Shown here: positions 1-8,416 of the stretch, piece by piece
Position numbering within the stretch: the first letter of the stretch is position 1
Layout: each line of letters opens with the position of its first letter
Assembly: GCA_910587625.1 (NCBI GenBank)
Contig: CAJUMW010000005.1
Coordinates: 77,747-112,705, forward strand
Direction of reading: 5' to 3'
Source of the DNA: an uncultured Christensenellaceae bacterium
GTDB taxonomy: Bacteria > Bacillota > Clostridia > Christensenellales > Borkfalkiaceae
Length of the DNA: 34,959 nucleotides
Translations under genes and position numbers: made by a program
Notes under the pieces: model-generated
What the model was told of the DNA's origin: nothing
Databases searched by the model: none
What the model saw: the letters and a program-made list of their open reading frames with translations, nothing else

Positions 1-962
1 GGGTCGGTATATTCCATATTTTCGCCGCTCTCTTTTGCGTGCTGGGAAAGGTCGTAATCCGTTCTGTCCGCAATGCCCCAAAGCTCTCCCCTGCCGTGAG
101 CAAACTCATACTCGAAGTCGGTGGTCGCTTTTGAATAGAAACAAAGCTCCTCGGGGGAGTGGTCGCGAAGCGTCAGGTTTTCCTCCTTCATTCCAAGCGA
201 TAAAAGGAAGTTTTTGCAATAATCTTTCCAATAGCCGAACCACTCCAAATCGGTGCCGGGCTTACAGAAAAATTCAAGTTCCATCTGTTCGAACTCTCTA
301 ACGCGGAAAATAAAGTTTCCCGGCGTAATTTCGTTTCTGAACGATTTTCCTATCTGACCTATGCCGAAGGGAACGCGCATACGCGACGTTCTCTGCACGT
401 TTTTAAAGTTTACAAATATGCCCTGTGCGGTTTCGGGGCGTAGGTACACGGTGTTTACCGAGTCCTCGGTAACGCCCTGAAACGTCTTAAACATAAGGTT
501 GAACCTTCTAATTGGCGTAAAGTCGCTTTTGCCGCATACGGGGCAGACTATCTTCTTTTCCGCAACAAAATTTTCGAGCGCTACGTTATCCATCGACTCG
601 ACGCTCAAATCAAGCTTGTGTTTTTTACAATAGTCCTCTACAAGGTTGTCGGCACGGTGGCGCGCCTTGCAGTTTTTACAGTCCATCAACGGGTCTGAAA
701 ATCCGCCGAGATGTCCCGAAGCAATCCAGGTGCGCGGATTCATTAAAATAGCGCAGTCAAGACCGGTGTTGAGTGTGTTTTCCTGAACAAATTTCTGCCA
801 CCAAGCCTTTTTAACGTTGTTTTTAAATTCTACGCCGAGCGGACCGAAGTCCCAGGTATTGGCAAGACCGCCGTATATTTCGCTGCCGGGATAAATAAAA
901 CCCCTGTTTTTGCAAAGAGCGACAAGTTTATCTTGCGTAACCGCGCGTTTTTTGCTGTCCAT
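1..962 (-). CDS. glyS: Glycyl-tRNA synthetase, single-chain alpha2 type (partial, 3' end outside window)
   Basis: Charges tRNA-Gly with glycine in the cytoplasm. The first 320 residues are present and the rest lies beyond the left edge. The start is the ATG at 962 (MDSKKRAV), just after a GGAGG on the minus strand. Visible hallmarks of the dimeric class II enzyme are the N-terminal GFIYPGSEIYGGLANTWDFG block, RTWIASGHLGGFSDPL, a Cys pair region (CKNC and later CPVCG, probably a zinc-ribbon-like insertion), RRFNLMFKT, the class II motif 2 region RPETAQGIFVNF followed by RVPFGIGQIGKSFRNEITP, and FRVREFEQMELEFF. It is divergent from fhs with its own promoter. The leader is about 35 nt, too short for a T-box. 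High confidence on family; only the C-terminal anticodon-binding part is unseen. Confidence 0.96.
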   Translation of the reverse strand, partial: MDSKKRAVTQDKLVALCKNRGFIYPGSEIYGGLANTWDFGPLGVEFKNNVKKAWWQKFVQENTLNTGLDCAILMNPRTWIASGHLGGFSDPLMDCKNCKARHRADNLVEDYCKKHKLDLSVESMDNVALENFVAEKKIVCPVCGKSDFTPIRRFNLMFKTFQGVTEDSVNTVYLRPETAQGIFVNFKNVQRTSRMRVPFGIGQIGKSFRNEITPGNFIFRVREFEQMELEFFCKPGTDLEWFGYWKDYCKNFLLSLGMKEENLTLRDHSPEELCFYSKATTDFEYEFAHGRGELWGIADRTDYDLSQHAKESGENMEYTD

Positions 963-1000
963 AAATCCTCCGTAAGCTAATAAAATAATAGTTTAAGTAT

Positions 1001-1029
1001 ATTTTAATAAAATTGACTTTTTAAGTCAA
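1001..1029 (-). promoter_or_regulatory. glyS promoter with palindrome over the -35
   Basis: Read on the minus strand: -35 TTGACT (1029-1024), 17-bp spacer, -10 TAAAAT (1006-1001). The -35 lies inside a perfect 7-bp inverted repeat TTGACTT/AAGTCAA with a 3-nt centre (1013-1029), a possible operator. No regulator is identified. Confidence 0.7.
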
Positions 1030-1096
1030 GTGATACGCGTGCCAATAAAAAAATTTAAAAAACTCGCGTCAAAAGTTATGCTTTTTTTAACTCATA

Positions 1097-1105
1097 TGTT
1101 ATAAT
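1097..1105 (+). promoter_or_regulatory. fhs promoter, extended -10
   Basis: TGT followed by TATAAT (1100-1105) is an extended -10 element. No good -35 is evident (best TTATGC at 1076-1081, 18 bp upstream). The Shine-Dalgarno AAGGTG at 1127-1132 precedes the fhs ATG. Confidence 0.6.
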
Positions 1106-1136
1106 AAACTTGATATTTTATATTATAAGGTGAAAT

Positions 1137-2798
1137 ATGTTGACCGATATTCAAATAGCTGAAAGCTGCAAACTCAAAGACGTGCGCGAAATCGCAAAAA
1201 AACTTTGCCTCGAAGAGGACGACCTCGAACTTTACGGCAAATACAAAGCCAAAATCAATCTCAAAAAAGTAAATCCGAAATCAAAGCTTGTCTTAGTCAC
1301 CGCAATTAATCCGACGGCAAGCGGAGAGGGCAAAACCACAGTTTCGATAGGTCTTGCCGACGGAATGTCCAAGCTGGGTAAAAAAGTATGCCTTGCGCTT
1401 CGCGAGCCGTCACTCGGACCCGTATTCGGAATAAAGGGCGGCGCGGCGGGCGGCGGCTATGCGCAGGTTGTGCCCATGGCGGACATAAATTTGCACTTTA
1501 CGGGAGATTTGCACGCTATAACTTCTGCAAACAACCTGCTTTGCGCTATGATAGACAACCATATTTTACGCGGCAACGAGCTTAAAATAAAGGAAGTATA
1601 TTTCCGACGCTGTATGGATATGAACGACCGCGCGCTCAGAGATCTGACAATTCACTGCAATGCAGGTAATATGAAGGGCTGCGCAAGCTTCGACCGTGCC
1701 GAGGGGTTTGAAATAACCGCGGCAAGCGAAGTTATGGCTATACTTTGCCTTGCAACCGATTTAATGGATTTGAAAAAGCGCATAGGCAATATCGTGATAG
1801 GTATAAACGAAAGCGGAGATTATATACGCGCCCGTGACTTAAAGGCGGACGGTGCTATGACCACGCTTTTAAAGGACGCAATTAAACCCAATCTTGTTCA
1901 AACGTTGGAGGGAACGCCGGCAATAGTTCACGGCGGACCTTTTGCCAATATCGCTCACGGCTGCAACTCGGTGCGCGCGACGTACACCGCTATGACTCTT
2001 GCCGACTATGCCGTAACCGAAGCGGGCTTCGGCGCGGATTTGGGCGCGGAAAAGTTCCTCGACACCAAGTGCAGGGTTGCGGGCATTCAGCCCGATTGCG
2101 TCGTAATAGTCGCAACAGTAAAGGCGTTAAAACTTCACGGCGGCGCGGATAAAACCACGCTTACGCAAGAGAATTTACAGGCTTTAAACGATGGACTTCC
2201 CAACCTATTGAAGCACGTCGAAAATATTCAAAACGTATATAAAAAGCCCGTCGTCGTTGCCATGAACAGGTTCTATACCGACACACAGGCGGAAATCGAC
2301 GCAGTGCTTGAAGCTTGCGCGAACGCAGGCGTCAAAGCCGTGTTTACCGACGTATTCTTAAAGGGCGGAGAGGGCGGTAAAGAGCTTGCTAAAGCCGTCA
2401 TAGAGGAGTGCGACAAACCCTCGACTTTGCATTATTCCTATAATTTGAATGACGGAGTTGTTAAAAAAGTCGAGGATATTGTCAAAAATATTTACGGCGG
2501 AGAGGGTGCAACTTTTTCGGACGAGGCTTTGAGAAAGATATCCGAAATGGAGAGTAAGGGCATTACGGGCTTGCCCGTGATAATTGCAAAAACGCAGTAT
2601 TCCCTGTCCGACGACGCGAAAAAACTTGCCCGTCCCACAGGCTTTAAAATTCACGTCCGCGACGTAATTTACAAGGGCGGCGCCAACTTTATAGTCGCAG
2701 TCGCAGGTGAAGTAATGCTTATGCCGGGGCTTTCGAAGGTTCCTTGCGCCGAGCATATCGACATTGACGAAAACGGAAATATCACAGGCTTATCCTGA
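1137..2798 (+). CDS. fhs: Formate--tetrahydrofolate ligase
   Basis: Makes 10-formyl-THF from formate, THF and ATP. This feeds purine and formyl-Met synthesis and is the methyl-branch enzyme of acetogens. At 553 aa it has the usual family length. Visible signatures include the N-terminal FTHFS start (DIQIAESCKLKDVREIA), the P-loop PTASGEGKTTVSIGLADG around residues 60-77, REPSLGPVFGIKGGAAGGGYAQV, DINLHFTGDLHAI, the GF-ADLGAEKF-D block near residue 300 and a PVVVAMNRF strand. The AAGGTG ribosome site sits 5 nt before the ATG. It is followed 18 nt later by glnS on the same strand, so the two are probably co-transcribed. The gene alone does not prove acetogenesis because many clostridia carry fhs for C1 metabolism. 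Confidence 0.97.
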   Translation: MLTDIQIAESCKLKDVREIAKKLCLEEDDLELYGKYKAKINLKKVNPKSKLVLVTAINPTASGEGKTTVSIGLADGMSKLGKKVCLALREPSLGPVFGIKGGAAGGGYAQVVPMADINLHFTGDLHAITSANNLLCAMIDNHILRGNELKIKEVYFRRCMDMNDRALRDLTIHCNAGNMKGCASFDRAEGFEITAASEVMAILCLATDLMDLKKRIGNIVIGINESGDYIRARDLKADGAMTTLLKDAIKPNLVQTLEGTPAIVHGGPFANIAHGCNSVRATYTAMTLADYAVTEAGFGADLGAEKFLDTKCRVAGIQPDCVVIVATVKALKLHGGADKTTLTQENLQALNDGLPNLLKHVENIQNVYKKPVVVAMNRFYTDTQAEIDAVLEACANAGVKAVFTDVFLKGGEGGKELAKAVIEECDKPSTLHYSYNLNDGVVKKVEDIVKNIYGGEGATFSDEALRKISEMESKGITGLPVIIAKTQYSLSDDAKKLARPTGFKIHVRDVIYKGGANFIVAVAGEVMLMPGLSKVPCAEHIDIDENGNITGLS

Positions 2799-2816
2799 TA
2801 AATAGAGAGAGATTTT

Positions 2817-4472
2817 ATGAAACTTCCCGAAGCAAGTAACTTTATAGAACAGATTATTAACGAAGAACTCGAAGCAGGTAAGTTCGAGGCTCGCGGCAAT
2901 GAAATTCATGTTCGTTTTCCGCCGGAGCCCAACGGCTATCTGCACATAGGGCACATAAAGGCAATGTGCATAAATTTCGGCGTTAAAGAGCACTATTCCG
3001 ACTTTAACGCTACTTTGAATTTGAGAATGGACGATACAAACCCGGCAAAAGAGGACTATGAATATGTGGACTCCATTGTCGACGCGGTAAAATGGCTGGG
3101 TTTCGAGTACGACAGGCTTGTTTTTGCCTCCGACTACTACGACAGGCTCTACGAAATTGCCGAGAAATATATTTTAGACGGCAACGCGTATGTTTGCGAC
3201 CTTTCGGCGGAGGAAATTACCGCGACGCGCGGCACGCTTACGCAGCCGGGCACGCCTTCTCCTTACAGAAACAGGAGCATTGAAGAAAATTTGCAGCTTT
3301 TCCGAGAAATGAAAGCCGGCAAATATCCGGACGGCTCAAAAGTTTTGCGCGCGAAAATAGATATGGCTTCTCCAAACGTAAATTTGCGAGACCCCATAAT
3401 TTACCGTATAGCGCGCGTTCCGCATTACAGAACGGGGGACAAGTGGTGTATTTATCCTATGTACGACTTTGCTCACCCCGTATCCGACGCTATCGAGGGA
3501 ATTACCCATTCGCTGTGTTCGCTTGAATTTGAAAATCACAGACCGCTCTACAATTGGTTTGTCGAGCGCGCGGGCTTTGAAAAGCCGTTGCCCAGACAGA
3601 TTGAGTTCGCAAGGTTGAATATTACCAACACGCTTATGTCCAAGCGGTATTTAAAAAAACTTGTCGACGAGGGCTTTGTCAGCGGTTGGGACGACCCGAG
3701 AATGCCCACCATAATGGGTTTGAAAAACCGCGGAGTTCCCCCCGAGGCGCTTAAAAAATTCTGTACCGACGTAGGCGTCGCAAAGGCTTACTCGGTGGTA
3801 AATTCCGCTCAGCTCGACAGCTGTATCCGCGAAAATTTAAATTTGAACGCGGAAAGGGCAATGGCTGTTATAAATCCCGTAAAGTTGTCAATAACCAACT
3901 ACGAGGGTGAAGAAGAACTCGATTTTGAAATTAATCCGACAAAAGGCGACGGTAAAACCCGTGCCGTCAGGTTCAGCGGAAGCGTATATATAGACAGCGA
4001 CGACTTTTCGTTGAATCCTCCGCCCAAATACAAGCGCTTGCAAAAGGGCGGCACAGTCCGCCTGAAGGGTGCTTATATTGTTAGGTGCGACGACGTTGTT
4101 CTCGACGAAAACGGCGCGGTTTCCGAACTTTTATGCACATACTTCCCCGAAACAAAGAGCGGAAGCTCGAAGGATACGGGCATAAAGGCAAAGGGCGTAA
4201 TTCAGTGGGTTGACTGCAAGTACGGCGTTGACGTCGAGTTCAGGCAGTACGAACCGCTTTTAAAGGACGAGGCTTATCCCGAACAGGATTATGCCGAGAG
4301 GTTGAACCCCGACAGCGAAAAAAGGTTTTACGGAAAAGCCGAGCCCTATCTTGCGGAAAGCGCGGACGAAACGCCTTTCCAGATACTTCGCACGGGTTAC
4401 TACAAAAAGAGTTCGAAAAACGGATTTATATTATCGGAAATAGTGTCGCTAAAAGACAGTTTCAATAAATAA
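2817..4472 (+). CDS. glnS: Glutaminyl-tRNA synthetase
   Basis: Class I aminoacyl-tRNA synthetase attaching glutamine to tRNA-Gln. At 551 aa it is close to the usual bacterial length. The HIGH-type signature is visible in PPEPNGYLHIGHIKAM (about residues 40-55). The KMSKS equivalent is LMSKRYL near residue 273, preceded by the family block FARLNITNT. YPMYDFAHPVSDAIEGITHSLCSLEFE is diagnostic for the Glx-tRNA synthetase catalytic core, and the C-terminal half carries the beta-barrel anticodon domains. A strong GAGAGAG ribosome site lies just upstream. Presence of GlnRS means Gln-tRNA need not be made only by transamidation. It lies in an operon with fhs upstream and a membrane protein 23 nt downstream. 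Confidence 0.97.
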   Translation: MKLPEASNFIEQIINEELEAGKFEARGNEIHVRFPPEPNGYLHIGHIKAMCINFGVKEHYSDFNATLNLRMDDTNPAKEDYEYVDSIVDAVKWLGFEYDRLVFASDYYDRLYEIAEKYILDGNAYVCDLSAEEITATRGTLTQPGTPSPYRNRSIEENLQLFREMKAGKYPDGSKVLRAKIDMASPNVNLRDPIIYRIARVPHYRTGDKWCIYPMYDFAHPVSDAIEGITHSLCSLEFENHRPLYNWFVERAGFEKPLPRQIEFARLNITNTLMSKRYLKKLVDEGFVSGWDDPRMPTIMGLKNRGVPPEALKKFCTDVGVAKAYSVVNSAQLDSCIRENLNLNAERAMAVINPVKLSITNYEGEEELDFEINPTKGDGKTRAVRFSGSVYIDSDDFSLNPPPKYKRLQKGGTVRLKGAYIVRCDDVVLDENGAVSELLCTYFPETKSGSSKDTGIKAKGVIQWVDCKYGVDVEFRQYEPLLKDEAYPEQDYAERLNPDSEKRFYGKAEPYLAESADETPFQILRTGYYKKSSKNGFILSEIVSLKDSFNK

Positions 4473-4495
4473 TATTTGATTTTGAGAGGATGTGA

Positions 4496-5656
4496 ATGAA
4501 TATTTTGGCAATTTTAATTATCATAATACTCATTACTGCAACGGTAATAGGCGTTATCGTCGGACTTGTAAAGGGATTTACAAAAGTAAATTCCTGGGGC
4601 TTAGAATTTTTACTTTCTGTGGCTCTAAGCGTAGCCGTCGGCGGAATTTTTGTAAATTCGGCGGCGGAAAGTAATGAAGGCGCCATATCCGGCGGCATAA
4701 TTACCATTATTTTTGCGGTTATTTTTGTCGTTGCGTTTTTGTTTTTGTTTAAATTGTTGCGGTTGATTTTTTCATCGCTAATAAAAAGAAAGTTGGAAAA
4801 AGCAAAACTGTCGACAGCCGACGCGTCGAACAGTGAAGAAAGCGATGACGAGGACGACGAGGATGACGAGGAAGAACCCGAAAAGGTAAGAAAACCCTCT
4901 GCGGGTTTTGTCGGATTTTTAAACCGAATTTTCGGCGCGGTAACGCTGGGTATAAAATGCTTTGTAGCGGTAGGCGCAGTTGCTTCGTTTGTGCTTGTCG
5001 CGCTTGATTTAACGCAACTTGACTTTATAAGCAGTATGGCGGATATCTATGAAAGTTCGGTATATCTCGGCTTTAAACCGCTGTTTATGGACTGTTTTAT
5101 AGTCGGCGCAATAATGATTGCAATACATTGCGGCTATAAAAGCGGCATTTCCAATGCGCTTTGGTCGCTGGTCATTCTCGGACTTGTTGCCGCCGCAGGC
5201 TATGCCTCATATAATCTTGCGTTCCACAGCGAAACTTTTGCGCCTGCAATAGACAGTATTGCCAATGCGCTTATAAATATGGTGCCGGAAGGCGTTTCGG
5301 AAGCAAACGAACTTTTCAGAACAGTCGCGCAATGTATTCTTACCGCAGGAATATTCCTTTTAATGCTTGTCATAATTATTCTTATGTCCGTGTTCGTTCC
5401 AAGACTTATGGAGGGCTTGAGGGAAAACAAGGTATTCTATGCTATTGACGGAATTATCGGGGCAATTTGTTCAACCGTGATAGTTCTCGGCGTGTTGTTC
5501 GGCGTCGGCGTAGTGCTTCAACCTATTTATGATTTGCCTATGTTGGAAAAATTGACTTCATATTTTGCCGACAGTAAAATAGCGACGTATTTCTACGATA
5601 AAAACTTGCTTGCAATGTTCGGCGTAATAGTTCCTATCAGAGATTATTTGACTTAA
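4496..5656 (+). CDS. Multi-pass membrane protein, CvpA-like N-terminus, acidic linker
   Basis: Role unknown. This is a 386-aa protein with about seven hydrophobic segments. The first 70 residues (hydrophobic helix, then IVGLVKGFTKVNSWGLEF) resemble the CvpA/colicin V production family start. After two or three helices there is a charged cytoplasmic-looking linker at about residues 105-140, with an unbroken Asp/Glu-rich run (SDDEDDEDDEEEPE) flanked by Lys-rich stretches. More helices run to the C-terminus. The start is the ATG 6 nt after GAGAGGA (4484-4490). It is the last gene of the fhs-glnS run and ends before a strong terminator. CvpA membership is an inference from the N-terminal pattern; it could be a lineage-specific membrane protein. 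Confidence 0.6.
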   Translation: MNILAILIIIILITATVIGVIVGLVKGFTKVNSWGLEFLLSVALSVAVGGIFVNSAAESNEGAISGGIITIIFAVIFVVAFLFLFKLLRLIFSSLIKRKLEKAKLSTADASNSEESDDEDDEDDEEEPEKVRKPSAGFVGFLNRIFGAVTLGIKCFVAVGAVASFVLVALDLTQLDFISSMADIYESSVYLGFKPLFMDCFIVGAIMIAIHCGYKSGISNALWSLVILGLVAAAGYASYNLAFHSETFAPAIDSIANALINMVPEGVSEANELFRTVAQCILTAGIFLLMLVIIILMSVFVPRLMEGLRENKVFYAIDGIIGAICSTVIVLGVLFGVGVVLQPIYDLPMLEKLTSYFADSKIATYFYDKNLLAMFGVIVPIRDYLT

Positions 5657-5670
5657 TATTTAAGTAAATC

Positions 5671-5703
5671 AAAGCGGCCCGCGAAATTTCGCGGGCCGCT
5701 TTT
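5671..5703 (+). terminator. Rho-independent terminator, 32-bp perfect palindrome
   Basis: Arms AAAGCGGCCCGCGAAA (5671-5686) and its exact complement (5687-5702) with no mismatch, ending in a short T run. It closes the fhs-glnS-CvpA-like operon and, being symmetric, can also act on the convergent DUF1540 gene. The loopless GC-rich stem is unusually strong. Confidence 0.9.
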
Positions 5704-5732
5704 CGGAGTCAACCGAATTTAAAGCTTAATAA

Positions 5733-5885
5733 TTAAACTTTTTCGGAATAGCTTTCGCAGCAAGTGCAATCTCTCTGACCGCATGAGCAACCGACCTTAA
5801 TGTGTTCAAGTGTGCAGTTGCAGCCGGCGTGATTGAATTTGCAGCTTGCAACGTCGCAAGCTATATCGTTATTAATTTTTTCCAT
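5733..5885 (-). CDS. DUF1540 Cys-rich small protein
   Basis: A 50-residue protein with ten cysteines, three of them in the N-terminal CDVASCKFNHAGCNC pattern typical of DUF1540. CSCGQRDCTCC follows near the C-terminus. These small clostridial proteins are presumed metal (zinc) binders; no function is established. The start is the ATG at 5885, chosen because GGAGGG stands 7 nt upstream on the minus strand (5893-5898). A longer in-frame extension to 6038 overlaps the rplI promoter and start and is rejected. It is divergent from rplI, with promoters packed into about 110 bp. The likely -10 is TAGAAT (5934-5929) with a poor -35. Confidence 0.88.
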   Translation of the reverse strand: MEKINNDIACDVASCKFNHAGCNCTLEHIKVGCSCGQRDCTCCESYSEKV

Positions 5886-5938
5886 TATTAAACCCTCCGC
5901 TTTTATTTTGTGCGTAAACGCTAAAAATATTCTACCCC

Positions 5939-5967
5939 TTGACAAACCGCAGTAAAAAGTGTAAAAT
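5939..5967 (+). promoter_or_regulatory. rplI promoter
   Basis: TTGACA (5939-5944), 17-bp spacer, TAAAAT (5962-5967). The ribosome site AAAGGAG precedes the ATG at 5998. Confidence 0.85.
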
Positions 5968-5997
5968 ATTATTGTACAAACAAAAGGAGCAGACCAA

Positions 5998-6441
5998 ATG
6001 AAAATTATTTTATTGCAGGACGTAAAGGGACAGGGCAAAAAGGGTGAAGTTATCGACGTTAACGAAGGTTATGCTCGTAACTTTCTTATAAAAAAGGGGC
6101 TTGCCGAGGCGGCTACCGCAAGTAAACTGAACGACCTCACGCAAAAAAAATCTGCGGCGGAGTTTCATAGGGCGGAAGAAGTAAAGGCAACAAAGCTTAT
6201 GGCTCAGGAAATAAACGGCAAAGCGTTTACGGTTAAAATCAAAGCAGGTTCGCAGGGCAGAGTTTTCGGCTCGGTAACGGGCGCAAATATTGCCGACGCG
6301 TTGCAGACGGCAGGCTATAACGTGGATAAAAAGAAGGTTGTCTTGACCTCTCCCATTAAAACGCTCGGTGAATACGATATCGAACTCAAATTGTTGGAAG
6401 GTATAACGGCAAAAATCAAAATTTCGGTCGAGGCGGAATAA
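5998..6441 (+). CDS. rplI: 50S ribosomal protein L9
   Basis: Binds 23S rRNA near the L1 stalk base and helps maintain reading frame. The 147-aa length is standard. The N-domain begins MKIILLQDVKGQGKKGEVIDVNEGYARNFLI, the conserved L9 signature. A long charged central helix (residues about 40-75) links to the C-terminal domain containing GSQGRVFGSVT and IKTLGEYDIELKL. It is transcribed alone from a consensus promoter and closed by its own terminator. The usual dnaB or rpsF/rpsR neighbours are absent here. Confidence 0.98.
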   Translation: MKIILLQDVKGQGKKGEVIDVNEGYARNFLIKKGLAEAATASKLNDLTQKKSAAEFHRAEEVKATKLMAQEINGKAFTVKIKAGSQGRVFGSVTGANIADALQTAGYNVDKKKVVLTSPIKTLGEYDIELKLLEGITAKIKISVEAE

Positions 6442-6452
6442 TTGCTAAAAAC

Positions 6453-6495
6453 AAAACACCCTACTGCGCTTTAAGCACAGTAGGGTGTTTTTTAT
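6453..6495 (+). terminator. rplI terminator
   Basis: Perfect 14-bp stem AAAACACCCTACTG (6453-6466) with its complement at 6478-6491, an 11-nt loop, then a T-rich tail. Convergent with the DUF2207 gene, whose stop lies 14 nt beyond. Confidence 0.92.
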
Positions 6496-6508
6496 TTTAC
6501 TTATAAAT

Positions 6509-8413
6509 CTATCTTCCGCGGAAACCGCCGCCGCCGTGGCCGCCGCCCATATGACCGCCGCCGAAGCCGCCGTGGCCGCCCGAACCCGACGAAGAGGGAC
6601 GGGAGTACATATGCGAGTTCATTTTTGAAATGGTGCCGTGCATCATTCTGTTGAATAAATACAGCTCGAACAGCGAGTAACGGTTTGTCAACCAGTAGGG
6701 AGGTTCAATTACGATATTTGCAAATTTTTCTTCCCACTTGTCCGAAACACCCAGCACCTGCGCATAGGGCAAAACGTGGTAGTAAAATTGCGGATTTGTT
6801 TCAATCAACATTTCAAGCTGATTTTTTTCGGCAAGAAGAATAAAGTTTTTAAATCCGACAATATCATTGAGCTTTTCCGTATAGGACACTGTTCTGCTCA
6901 ACAGTATCGAAGAAATTGTCGAAACCGCGCAAGCTACCAACGCAAGCACTATCTTCGAAGGCAAATCGAAAATAAACGACGGAACCAACAAAATATAGAA
7001 TAGCGTGGCTATTACCGATATTCCCAAGATGCCCAGCCCCATTAACAACATAGTCAATTTTTTAAATTTTAGTATGCCGGTAATTATTGCCTGAGCTAAT
7101 ATGTTTATAAAAAACAAAGGAACAATCGTTGCAAATCCTGTAAAAACGGTGTATTCGGACGACACGCTGAAAAACGCCGTAATTAGGGGCGCTACGCCTA
7201 AAATAATAGCGCATAATACTGAAAAAGCGTGACTTGCAATTGTGCTTGATATAGAATAAAGTCCCTTTACACGGCCGTTTACCTGCGCTTTTACGTTGTC
7301 TGCCGTGACGTAAAATCTGTTTGCAAGGCTGCTTGTAGTCACAACTTCTCCACGCTCGAAAATACCGTCGAAAAGCTGTCTTTCATACGAACTGACGCCG
7401 TCGGGAAGCTGCGAATAGACTCGTATAAGAGTAGGGTCTTTCTCGTTTGTCAAATCTATTTTTAAATAGCCCTTGTCTGCCCAGTAGAAAATCATCGAAG
7501 TAATATCTTCGGTGTCTATCGAGTTGTCAATCAACTTACCCATCATAAGGGGGTCCATTCTCTCGGGCGCTTCGAAATTTACGACGGGCATAATTTTCGT
7601 CTTGTTGAAAAACAGCATTTTAAATGCGAATATAGCAAAGATAAGCAAAGCGCAAATTAAAACGTAGATATAGGGGGTAAAGTCAAAATAATTTGACAAA
7701 GCTCCGCTTTCAAACTCCAATCCGACGGTCACACCCTCGTTATATTCAAGTGCGACGTCCGACAAAGAAAGCACGTTTCTGCCGTTTTCGGTATAGGTGT
7801 CGAAATCCGCTTTTTGATAATTACCCAACGTACCAATCAAAAAGTTTGCGTTGTTGAATCCGTCGGGTAAAATAAGCTTGATATTTGCGCTCTTTATATC
7901 GCAGTAATATTCTCTGCCTACGCCTATTACGTTTAGCGCAATGTTGTTTGCGCCCTCTTGCGATTTGGTCAAAAGATACTTGTATTTTATGCGATATGTA
8001 TGCGTTTCACCCGTTTTAATAGAGTCGCTGCCTATGTCTACGCATAGAAAATTATCGTAACTGTCCGCCTGCTGGGTATAAACGTAATAAATTACGGGCG
8101 TCTGCTCGCCGTCTATTAGCTCGTAAACCTCTATATCCCTCACAAGCTCCGCGCCGTTTACGGGTATGTCCTTTATAAAACCTGTGCTGAGCGAACCTTC
8201 GTAAGTGATAGTCAAATCTTCGCAAATATCTATCTCGCGGTTTGACGAAATATCGTAGACGGCATCGTACTTTTCAAAATGAAAAGCGTAGGAATAGGAG
8301 TTGTAAGCCGCGCTTGCAACCGTGCTTGTGCCTTTAATACCGCTCAACAAAATTATTGCGGTAAAAAGTGCAAATACCGCAACCAAAATCTTTTTAAAAT
8401 TTAAGGCTTTCAT
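6509..8413 (-). CDS. DUF2207 membrane protein with Gly-rich tail
   Basis: A 634-aa membrane protein of the DUF2207 (YciQ-like) family; its molecular role is not known. Visible features are an N-terminal signal or anchor helix (residues about 8-35) and an extracytoplasmic beta domain (about 40-245, with YDISSNREIDICEDLTITYEGS, the family's opening). A helix follows at about 247-268, then a cytosolic winged-helix-like stretch (MDPLMMGKLIDNSIDTEDITSMIFYWADKGYL), two further helix pairs at about 385-510, and a C-terminus of GGHGGFGGGHMGGGHGGGG type that is characteristic of the family. The gene begins 3 nt after the lemA stop, so the two are translationally close. Conserved lemA-DUF2207 pairing suggests a shared envelope function. 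Confidence 0.9.
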   Translation of the reverse strand: MKALNFKKILVAVFALFTAIILLSGIKGTSTVASAAYNSYSYAFHFEKYDAVYDISSNREIDICEDLTITYEGSLSTGFIKDIPVNGAELVRDIEVYELIDGEQTPVIYYVYTQQADSYDNFLCVDIGSDSIKTGETHTYRIKYKYLLTKSQEGANNIALNVIGVGREYYCDIKSANIKLILPDGFNNANFLIGTLGNYQKADFDTYTENGRNVLSLSDVALEYNEGVTVGLEFESGALSNYFDFTPYIYVLICALLIFAIFAFKMLFFNKTKIMPVVNFEAPERMDPLMMGKLIDNSIDTEDITSMIFYWADKGYLKIDLTNEKDPTLIRVYSQLPDGVSSYERQLFDGIFERGEVVTTSSLANRFYVTADNVKAQVNGRVKGLYSISSTIASHAFSVLCAIILGVAPLITAFFSVSSEYTVFTGFATIVPLFFINILAQAIITGILKFKKLTMLLMGLGILGISVIATLFYILLVPSFIFDLPSKIVLALVACAVSTISSILLSRTVSYTEKLNDIVGFKNFILLAEKNQLEMLIETNPQFYYHVLPYAQVLGVSDKWEEKFANIVIEPPYWLTNRYSLFELYLFNRMMHGTISKMNSHMYSRPSSSGSGGHGGFGGGHMGGGHGGGGFRGR

Positions 8414-8416
8414 AAA

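Noticed and set aside
963..1000. T-box riboswitch upstream of glyS
   Set aside because: The leader between the promoter and the ATG is under 40 nt and no T-box sequence or terminator stem is present.
5886..6038. Extension of the DUF1540 frame upstream
   Set aside because: It crosses the rplI promoter and start; GGAGGG precedes the internal ATG at 5885.
6520..6600. GCC-rich repeat as a tandem DNA repeat or array
   Set aside because: It is the codon run for the Gly/His-rich C-terminal tail of the DUF2207 protein.
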